11,484 nucleotides of DNA from Chryseobacterium gleum. Its GTDB lineage: Bacteria > Bacteroidota > Bacteroidia > UBA10329. The notes beneath the pieces are model-generated. The model did no database searches. It was given only the letters and a program-made list of their open reading frames with translations, and was not told where the DNA came from. Where the stretch lies: positions 1 through 11,484 of the forward strand of contig CAMCFW010000030.1 in the NCBI GenBank assembly GCA_945874195.1. Direction: 5' to 3'. This document shows positions 6,037 through 11,484 of the stretch, in pieces. The number at the start of each line of letters is the position of its first letter. Within the stretch, counting starts at the first letter, position 1. A program made the translations under genes and the position numbers.

Positions 6037-8037
6037 ATGAAAGGGAAAACGATAAATACCATTCTGATAGTCAACCGAGGCGAGATCGCTTCCCGCATCA
6101 TCCGGACATGTAGGAAAATGGGCATTCGCACCGTTGCTGTCTATTCAGATGCCGACCGTGGAACGCCCTACACACGAGAAGCTGATCAGGCTGTGCACAT
6201 CGGTGGAAATGACCTCGCGACCTCGTATCTGGATCAAGAGAAACTCATCGCAACCGCCAGGAAGGTCGGTGCCGATGCCGTTCATCCCGGATTCGGATTC
6301 TTGTCAGAGAATGCTGGTTTCGCTCAAAAAGTAAAGGATGCCGGATTGGTCTTCATCGGTCCGCGACCCGAAGCCATAGAGGCTATGGGTTCCAAATCCA
6401 AGGCGAAGGACATCATGCGTAAGCATGAAGTTCCGGTTATTCCGGGCTATCAGGGAGAAGACCAGTCGGTGGAACGTCTTTCTGCTGAAGCGTTGAAGAT
6501 CGGTTTCCCCGTGTTGCTGAAAGCAGCTGCCGGAGGTGGCGGAAAGGGCATGCGCATCGTTCATGCCGAAAAGGAACTGAAAGCCGCCATCGAAGGCGCA
6601 AAACGCGAAGGACTTTCCAGTTTCGGAAATGACGAACTGATCATCGAAAAGTACTTTCCAAGTTCGCGCCACATTGAGTTTCAGATCTTTGGCGATCAGC
6701 ATGGAAACGCCATTCACATTCTTGAGCGTGAGTGTTCCATCCAAAGACGTTATCAGAAGATTATTGAGGAAAGTCCATCGCCAGCGTTGAGCGAGAAGCT
6801 TCGACAGGAAATGGGAGCAGCAGCTGTTCGTGCCGCCAAGTCGCTCAACTACGACAATGCCGGAACGGTCGAATTCATCCTTTCGGACACGAACGAATTC
6901 TTCTTTTTGGAAGTGAACACGCGTTTGCAAGTGGAGCATCCGGTCACGGAGGCTATCACAGGTCTCGACCTCGTTCAAATGCAAATAGAAGTGGCGGAAG
7001 GCCGTCCGCTTGCGGTTTCGCAGGAAGACATCAAAGCAAACGGCTACGCCATCGAATGTCGGTTGTATGCTGAAGATGCCGCCAACAATTTCATGCCTGC
7101 CACGGGCAGAATTCTGAAGTGGCAAGTGCCGTGCATTCACGGTCTGCGGATTGAGACGGGCGTGGAAAGCGGCTCGGTCATTTCCACCCATTATGACCCG
7201 ATGATCGCCAAACTCATTACGCACGGAAAGGACAGGGCGGAGGCGCAACGAAAAATGAGCGCGGCACTCAGCAACCTCAACTGCCTCGGCCTCACCACCA
7301 ATCAGGATTTTCTGAAAGCCATTTTGGCGAATGCCGATTTTCAGGCGGGCAACTACGACACGCATTTCCTGCAAAACCAGTTCAGTTACACCAAAGAGCA
7401 ATCTCCACAAGCCATTGAAATGGCTGCCATTGCCGCCTCTGCATTCGATAGATTTGAACGCGACCAAAGTAGAACCACGCTCCAAAATCTGCCAAGCGGC
7501 TGGCGGAACAATTTCTACCAACCGCAACAGGAAACGTTTTTGAATGGTGATGAGGAGATTTTGGTTAAATACCACAACTCCAACTATACCACCGTCATTG
7601 CGAGCGAGGAACGAGCGCGGCAATCTCCATCAAACGACTACCAAGTACACGTTCAAAACCTTAAAGGAGACGGAATTCAGTTGGAACTGAACGGTATTTT
7701 GGAGCACTTCACGATAGTGAAGAATAGGAATGCGTACTTCGTACAGTACAGCCGTTTCGGAACGGTTTCGCTCACCCGCAAGGAACGTTTCCCGATCAAG
7801 GAGGCCGAAAAGGTGAAAGACGGCTACATCAGTCCGATGCCTGGAAAAGTTATCAAAGTGCTGGTAGAACCCGGACAGGAAGTGAAAAGCGGTGACGGAC
7901 TGCTGGTGCTGCTTTCCATGAAAATGGAGAACACCATCTGTGCCGATGAGGATGGAGCTGTAGAGGAGATCTACGTGAATGTAGATGAGGACTTGGAAGC
8001 TGGTAAATTGCTTTTGAAAATGAAAGAATCTGAATAA
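6037..8037 (+). CDS. Biotin carboxylase/biotin carrier (alpha) subunit of acyl-CoA carboxylase
   Basis: Uses ATP and bicarbonate to carboxylate its own biotin, then hands it to the beta subunit. It is 666 residues, the size of methylcrotonyl-CoA carboxylase alpha. The biotin carboxylase N-domain begins ILIVNRGEIASRI (9-21). The ATP-grasp glycine loop KAAAGGGGKGMR is at 162-173, and the carboxylase signature EVNTRLQVEHPVTE at 292-305. The BC fold ends near 450. Residues 450-590 are the BT linker domain with the SGWR motif (487-490) seen in this subfamily. The biotinyl domain occupies 595-666 with the acceptor K629 in SMKM, serine replacing the more usual alanine. Residues 520-531 (VIASEERARQSP) are encoded by a REP-like palindromic element lodged in frame, an oddity described separately. 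Tight spacing (3 nt before, 1 nt after) shows it belongs to the operon. Confidence 0.93.
   Translation: MKGKTINTILIVNRGEIASRIIRTCRKMGIRTVAVYSDADRGTPYTREADQAVHIGGNDLATSYLDQEKLIATARKVGADAVHPGFGFLSENAGFAQKVKDAGLVFIGPRPEAIEAMGSKSKAKDIMRKHEVPVIPGYQGEDQSVERLSAEALKIGFPVLLKAAAGGGGKGMRIVHAEKELKAAIEGAKREGLSSFGNDELIIEKYFPSSRHIEFQIFGDQHGNAIHILERECSIQRRYQKIIEESPSPALSEKLRQEMGAAAVRAAKSLNYDNAGTVEFILSDTNEFFFLEVNTRLQVEHPVTEAITGLDLVQMQIEVAEGRPLAVSQEDIKANGYAIECRLYAEDAANNFMPATGRILKWQVPCIHGLRIETGVESGSVISTHYDPMIAKLITHGKDRAEAQRKMSAALSNLNCLGLTTNQDFLKAILANADFQAGNYDTHFLQNQFSYTKEQSPQAIEMAAIAASAFDRFERDQSRTTLQNLPSGWRNNFYQPQQETFLNGDEEILVKYHNSNYTTVIASEERARQSPSNDYQVHVQNLKGDGIQLELNGILEHFTIVKNRNAYFVQYSRFGTVSLTRKERFPIKEAEKVKDGYISPMPGKVIKVLVEPGQEVKSGDGLLVLLSMKMENTICADEDGAVEEIYVNVDEDLEAGKLLLKMKESE
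7593..7628. repeat. REP/RPE-like palindromic element inside the carboxylase alpha gene
   Basis: The stretch begins CGTCATTGCGAGCGAGGAAC and ends GAGCGCGGCAATCTCC. This is the form of a dispersed repeat (GTCATTGCGAG...GCAATCTC) I recognise from many bacterial genomes. The arms ATTGC (7597-7601) and GCAAT (7620-7624) are inverted, with two GAGCG copies inside. It keeps the reading frame and encodes TVIASEERARQSP (519-531) in the linker between the biotin carboxylase and biotinyl domains. Recognition is from memory; no other copy is in the window. Confidence 0.6.
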
Positions 8038-8038
8038 T

Positions 8039-8857
8039 ATGTTCAACCCACAAGACCTTAATAAACTCACCGACTTCACTTTCGCGTTTCTGGAAGTGGC
8101 GCACACCGATAAGGTGCTGACCATCACCCTGAACCGCGCGGAGAAGAAGAACGCGCTGCATCCTGTCATGGCCAATGAGATCGCCTTTGCGCTGACCTAC
8201 GCCAAGCACAGCAAGGACGTTTGGGCGGTGGTGCTCAAGGCCAATGGCGATGTTTTCTGCGCGGGTGCCGACCTGCAAGCTTTCATGACAGGCGGTGGAG
8301 AAACCAACACTACTGTTCCGAAAGCGGAAGGAGAGATTTTGATCGGAGAGCTATTCAATCAATTACACAAACCATGCATTGCTCAGGTGGAAGGCGATGC
8401 GTTTGCTGGCGCGTTCCTGCTGTTGGCAGGTTGCACACAGGTGGTTGCTTCGTCAAATGTCAAGTTCGGATTGCCGGAAGTAAAACGTGGTCTATTCCCA
8501 TATCAAGTGATGGCTTCGCTGTTGCAAGTAATGCCAGAACGGAAAGTGCTGGATTGGTGCATTCAAGGATATACTCTTGATGCTCAAAAAGCGGCCTATT
8601 GGGGATTGGTAACTCATATTGCAGAGCCGGGAAAAGTGGCAGAAACGGTTCAGCAGATGGTGGAAGCTATCCTTGAAAATTCGCCAACGGCTATCCGAAT
8701 GGGCTTGGAAGCGTATCAGCACATTCGCAGTGCCGACACCAGCGCCCAACACAGCTACCTGAAAGGGATGTTGATGAAGACCGTACAGACCAAAGATGCC
8801 CAAGAGGGAATTATGGCCTTTCGAGAAAAACGAAATCCAAATTGGACAAACAGCTAA
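8039..8857 (+). CDS. Enoyl-CoA hydratase/isomerase-family protein (putative methylglutaconyl-CoA hydratase slot)
   Basis: A crotonase-fold protein of 272 residues. The oxyanion-hole residues are visible: the first loop FCAGADLQAF (73-82) and the second loop GDAFAGAFLLLAG (119-131). Aligned without gaps to rat mitochondrial enoyl-CoA hydratase, the catalytic Glu164 is kept as E147 (FGLPEVKRG), but Glu144 is replaced by L127. Position suggests it handles the product of the carboxylase (3-methylglutaconyl-CoA or a longer homologue), as LiuC and AtuE do in related operons. The missing glutamate means hydration is not assured, and isomerase or another crotonase reaction is possible. The GLFP-(Y)Q-VMASL stretch after the Pro-Glu motif is typical of a bacterial subgroup often linked with acyl-CoA carboxylases. 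The ATG start follows the upstream stop after 1 nt, so translation is probably coupled. Confidence 0.88.
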   Translation: MFNPQDLNKLTDFTFAFLEVAHTDKVLTITLNRAEKKNALHPVMANEIAFALTYAKHSKDVWAVVLKANGDVFCAGADLQAFMTGGGETNTTVPKAEGEILIGELFNQLHKPCIAQVEGDAFAGAFLLLAGCTQVVASSNVKFGLPEVKRGLFPYQVMASLLQVMPERKVLDWCIQGYTLDAQKAAYWGLVTHIAEPGKVAETVQQMVEAILENSPTAIRMGLEAYQHIRSADTSAQHSYLKGMLMKTVQTKDAQEGIMAFREKRNPNWTNS

Positions 8858-8878
8858 AATCTAAGATTTAATCGAACC

Positions 8879-9736
8879 ATGAAAAAAGTAATCATATCCG
8901 CATCGCTTACGGGCGTACTTGCCCAAAGAGAGCAGTGTCCTTATATACCTTATACACCCGAAGAAATTGCCGAAGAAGGTCGCAGGGCCGTGGAGGCCGG
9001 GGCCAGCATTCTTCATATCCATGCGCGCAATGATGATGGCTCTCCGGCTTACGATGTCGAAACCTACGCCCGTATTCACGAAGAGGTGAAAAAGCGTACG
9101 CCTGATGCCATCATCAATTACAGCACAGGTGCCATTCACATCACGCGAGAGGAACGGATTGCGCACATCACGGCTTTGAAACCCGACATGGCCGCGCTGA
9201 ACATGGGGAGCATGAATTATGGTATTTACTCTTCGAAAGCGAAGCAGTTTTACCACGATTTCATCTTCGAAAACTCATTTAAAGACATTCAGTTTTACTT
9301 GGAGAAAATGAATGAGGCGGGAACGCGTCCTGAGATGGAAGTTTTTGATAACGGCCATGTGAATAATGCCAATCCATTCATTGATATGGGCATTTTGAAG
9401 AAGCCATATTGCTTCAGTTTCGTGATGGGCGTTTTGGGCGGATTGCCGCACAGTACGGCCAATATCCTGCATCAGAGCCGGACGGTTCCTGAGGGTTCTG
9501 ACTGGCAAGTAATTGGTATCGGTCGACAGCAATGGGCGAGTTTAGCTGCTGGAATTACCATTGGCGGCAATATCCGCGCAGGGTTGGAGGACAACTTCTA
9601 CCTGCCCGAAGGTGAAATGGCCAAAAGCAATGGTGAACTGATAGCCGCTGCTGCGCAACTCACAAGAATGCTTGGACGGGAAGTGGCGAGCATTGCTGAG
9701 GCGAGGGAGATGTTGAACATTCCGAAGAAGGATTAG
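8879..9736 (+). CDS. BKACE-family (DUF849) beta-keto acid cleavage enzyme
   Basis: BKACE enzymes react a beta-keto acid with acetyl-CoA, giving acetoacetate and a new acyl-CoA. This 285-residue protein is full length for the family, a zinc-dependent TIM barrel. The metal site is visible: HIHAR with H46 and H48, and E237 in RAGLEDN (233-239). R233 and D238 match the substrate-carboxylate arginine and catalytic aspartate of Kce, and the conserved strand PEMEVFDNGH is at 151-160. Residue 14, glutamate in lysine-fermentation Kce where it holds the substrate's amino group, is leucine here (TGVLAQ), so 3-keto-5-aminohexanoate is an unlikely substrate; a neutral or hydrophobic keto acid fits better (inference, alignment from memory). 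It sits where liu operons carry HMG-CoA lyase. Gaps are 21 nt before and 23 nt after. Family is certain, substrate unknown. Confidence 0.92.
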   Translation: MKKVIISASLTGVLAQREQCPYIPYTPEEIAEEGRRAVEAGASILHIHARNDDGSPAYDVETYARIHEEVKKRTPDAIINYSTGAIHITREERIAHITALKPDMAALNMGSMNYGIYSSKAKQFYHDFIFENSFKDIQFYLEKMNEAGTRPEMEVFDNGHVNNANPFIDMGILKKPYCFSFVMGVLGGLPHSTANILHQSRTVPEGSDWQVIGIGRQQWASLAAGITIGGNIRAGLEDNFYLPEGEMAKSNGELIAAAAQLTRMLGREVASIAEAREMLNIPKKD

Positions 9737-9759
9737 GCTTTAGGTTGCAGGTTTTAGCC

Positions 9760-10215
9760 ATGAGAAAATTAACCATTTTACCCTTTTTCCTTTTACCGTT
9801 TATCTGTATGGCACAGAACAACAACCCCAACTACGATGAGCAGTTGGCGAAAGAGTTGAAAGCCGATGATTACGGCATGAGGAGCTATGTCTTCGTGATA
9901 CTGAAAACGGGTCCAGCAAAGATTGAAGCCAAAGCCGTGTTGGACAGTTGTTTCGCAGGGCATTTCGCCAACATCAACAAGTTGGTGGAGGAGAAGAAAC
10001 TGGTAGTTGCAGGTCCATACGGAACGAACGATAACAATTACCGAGGCCTGTTCATTCTGAACATTGCTTCAAAACAAGAAGCACAGGAACTGATGAAAGG
10101 CGATCCGACCATCACTTCGGGCATATTTGAAGTAGAAATGTACGATTGGTGCGGTTCGGCAGCATTGCCTGTTTATTTGGAAGCTCACAACAAGATCTGG
10201 AAACAGAAACCATGA
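9760..10215 (+). CDS. Exported YCII-domain protein
   Basis: The frame opens at a TTG at 9745, but the ATG at 9760 starts a signal peptide, MRKLTILPFFLLPFICMAQ, with probable cleavage after A18. That gives 151 residues. The mature domain (about 41-135) looks like YCII (ferredoxin-like fold): YVFVILKTGP, GHFANINKLVEEKKLVVAGPYG (with H68) and GLFILNIASKQEAQELMKGDPTITSGIFEVEMYDW. H68 and D115 ('GDP') are the residues usually kept in YciI relatives, where a His-Asp pair is thought to form an active site. Most YCII proteins are cytoplasmic; a signal peptide in a CoA-thioester operon is unusual. Its stop overlaps the dehydrogenase start (ATGA, 10212-10215), so translation is coupled. Function is unknown, and no reaction in the pathway clearly needs it. 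Confidence 0.85.
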   Translation: MRKLTILPFFLLPFICMAQNNNPNYDEQLAKELKADDYGMRSYVFVILKTGPAKIEAKAVLDSCFAGHFANINKLVEEKKLVVAGPYGTNDNNYRGLFILNIASKQEAQELMKGDPTITSGIFEVEMYDWCGSAALPVYLEAHNKIWKQKP

Positions 10216-11363
10216 ACTACTTCACCGAAGAACATAACCAGTTCCGCCAGTCCCTGCGCGATTTCCTTCAGCGGGAAGTTGTGCCAAATGTGGATGAATG
10301 GGAAGAGGTCGGTCATCCGCCACGGTCCATTTGGAAGAAGTTTGGCGATATGGGCTATTTCGGACTACGTTTCTCGGAGAAATATGGCGGGCTGAACTTG
10401 GATTTCTTCTACGATGTGGTTCTGTTGGAGGAATTGAGCCGGATCAATTCGGCAGGGACATCGGCCGCCATCGGAGCGCATTCCTACCTGTCGTTGGCGC
10501 ATTTGAACAATGAAGGTTCGGAAGAGCAGAAGCAGAAATATCTCGTTCCCGGAATTGCGGGAGACATTTTCGGATGCTTGGCCATTTCGGAACCCGGTGG
10601 AGGTTCGGATGTGGCTTCGATGCGCACTACCGCTGTGAAGGACGGAAACGATTGGATCATCAACGGCAGTAAAACGTTCATTACGAACGGGGTGCTCAGC
10701 GATTACCTCATCATTTCGGCCAAGACCGAACCCGAACTAAAGCAGGCCGGCATCAGCATGTTCGTGGTTGATAGGAACACGAAAGGACTGTCGGCCACTA
10801 AACTCAACAAACTCGGTTGGCGTGCTTCGGATACGGCCGAATTGGCCTTTGATGAAATGCGCGTTCCTGCAGATGCCTTACTTGGACAGGAGAATCAGGG
10901 TTTCTACTACATCATGCAGCAGTTTGCGTTGGAACGATTGGTAATGGCCATTGGCGGAGTGGCAGGTTCGGAATATGCGCTGGAATACGGTTTGAGGTAC
11001 ATGCGTGAGCGCGAAGCCTTCGGACGGCCGTTGACCAAGTTTCAGGAACTGCGGCATCGGGTGGCACAATTGGCTGCTGAAATTGAAATGCAGAAACAGT
11101 TCGTTTACCATTTGGTGGGCCGATACAACAAAGGAGAATACATTGTGAAGGAAGCTGCCATGGCCAAACTTTTGGGAACGCAACTGTGCGACAAGGTCAC
11201 GTTTGAGGTCGTACAATTCTTGGGCGGGTACGGCTTCATGGAAGACTATCAGGCGGCCAGAATGTGGCGCGACAGCCGCCTTGGACAAATTGGTGGAGGA
11301 ACAAGCGAGATCATGAAGGAGATCATTGCCAAGATGACGATTGATGAAGTGAAATACAATTAG
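10212..11363 (+). CDS. Acyl-CoA dehydrogenase, isovaleryl-/long-chain-type (catalytic Glu on helix G)
   Basis: An FAD flavoprotein that oxidises acyl-CoA to trans-2-enoyl-CoA, passing electrons to ETF. The frame extends upstream, but the ATG at 10212 (MNYFTEEHNQFRQSLRDFL) is the canonical start; the protein is 383 residues. Motifs: FAD/substrate loop CLAISEPGGGSDVASMRTT (122-140), W149IINGSKTFITNG, dimer motif REAFGRPLTKFQ (267-278) and LGGYGFMEDY (337-346). The usual C-terminal catalytic glutamate is absent (IGGGTSEIMKE, 360-370). Instead E241 in ALERLVMA stands where isovaleryl-CoA and long-chain (ACADL) dehydrogenases keep theirs. The N-terminus and the TSEIMKEIIAK tail recall ACADL as much as isovaleryl-CoA dehydrogenase, leaving the chain length open. 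In an operon with an MCC-type carboxylase, a branched acyl-CoA is the best guess. It is the last gene of the operon visible here. Confidence 0.92.
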   Translation: MNYFTEEHNQFRQSLRDFLQREVVPNVDEWEEVGHPPRSIWKKFGDMGYFGLRFSEKYGGLNLDFFYDVVLLEELSRINSAGTSAAIGAHSYLSLAHLNNEGSEEQKQKYLVPGIAGDIFGCLAISEPGGGSDVASMRTTAVKDGNDWIINGSKTFITNGVLSDYLIISAKTEPELKQAGISMFVVDRNTKGLSATKLNKLGWRASDTAELAFDEMRVPADALLGQENQGFYYIMQQFALERLVMAIGGVAGSEYALEYGLRYMREREAFGRPLTKFQELRHRVAQLAAEIEMQKQFVYHLVGRYNKGEYIVKEAAMAKLLGTQLCDKVTFEVVQFLGGYGFMEDYQAARMWRDSRLGQIGGGTSEIMKEIIAKMTIDEVKYN

Positions 11364-11484
11364 CGAATATGCGAATGGGAGAGATGGGGTAGTGAGGGAT
11401 GAAGTGGTGAGGAAAAACTCATCACTGGTCGCTCCGCACGCGTCACTAACTCAATACTAATACTGATTACTAACTACTTAGAAA
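11364..11484. other. Non-coding tail with hairpin and degenerate repeats after the operon
   Basis: No gene seen. AGTGGTGAG (11403-11411) and CTCATCACT (11418-11426) form a 9-bp stem with one G-U pair around a GAAAAA loop. An outer TAGTGA (11390-11395) can pair with TCACTA (11443-11448). No T-tract follows, so it is a poor intrinsic terminator. From about 11443 the DNA is a loose repeat of ACTAA/TACTAA units. It may be a degraded dispersed repeat; it could also help to end the operon transcript. Confidence 0.35.

Noticed and set aside
6304..7623. Long minus-strand open frame (439 codons) opposite the carboxylase alpha gene
   Set aside because: Antiphase shadow of the biotin carboxylase gene; no domain or start context.
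8857..8869. Inverted repeat AAATCT-A-AGATTT in the hydratase/BKACE gap
   Set aside because: The loop is one base and the arms are 6 bp of AT-rich DNA in a short operon gap; it could be chance, and no promoter box accompanies it.
8879..9736. Lysine fermentation locus
   Set aside because: The only shared gene is the BKACE enzyme; no aminomutase, KDD or 3-aminobutyryl-CoA ammonia lyase genes are present and the Kce amine-binding glutamate is missing.
1..11484. Phage, defence system, transposon or CRISPR array
   Set aside because: No integrase, transposase, nuclease, toxin-antitoxin or spacer-repeat structure was found; the content is metabolic plus TPR genes.

Overview
The window looks like a chromosomal segment of a Bacteroidota bacterium, probably of the Flavobacteriales/Cytophagales type. 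Three things suggest this: exported proteins with short signal peptides ending in S/A-Q, promoter-like boxes of the TTTG / TAnnTTTG kind used by the Bacteroidota sigma factor, and an absence of clear Shine-Dalgarno sites before good starts. Base composition is moderate. I see no rRNA, tRNA, CRISPR array, transposase or phage gene, and no gene-free stretch longer than about 125 bases.

Left part (1-3710, minus strand). Four tandem TPR-repeat genes are read right to left (2796-2170, 2094-1378, 1368-817, and 810 running off the left edge). Upstream of them is a lipoprotein gene (3710-2907) with a possible CBM9-like fold. Three of the TPR proteins have signal peptides. Two complete exported ones share a C-terminal G..GAC.D...A...G...A...C signature, and the third matches it until the window cuts it off. 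The fourth paralogue (1368-817) has neither signal peptide nor cysteines. A perfect 9+9 bp inverted repeat overlaps a promoter-like box just before the 2094 start.

Centre and right (3803-11363, plus strand). This is one compact operon: TetR-family regulator, biotin-dependent acyl-CoA carboxylase beta subunit, its biotin-carrying alpha subunit, an enoyl-CoA hydratase/isomerase-family protein, a BKACE (DUF849, beta-keto acid cleavage) enzyme, an exported YCII-domain protein, and an acyl-CoA dehydrogenase. Gaps are 1-23 nt, and the last two genes overlap by 4 nt. The layout follows leucine/isovalerate (liu) and acyclic-terpene (atu) operons: dehydrogenate a branched acyl-CoA, carboxylate at the gamma carbon, hydrate, then cleave. 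No HMG-CoA lyase is present, and a BKACE enzyme occupies the cleavage slot. A perfect TAGTAC-TTTT-GTACTA palindrome overlaps the -7 box in the divergent regulator/lipoprotein interval and is the natural candidate operator.

The best leads are the BKACE that has lost the amine-recognising glutamate of lysine-fermentation Kce, the in-frame REP-like element inside the carboxylase alpha gene, the hydratase-family protein lacking one of two catalytic glutamates, and the operator-like palindromes.
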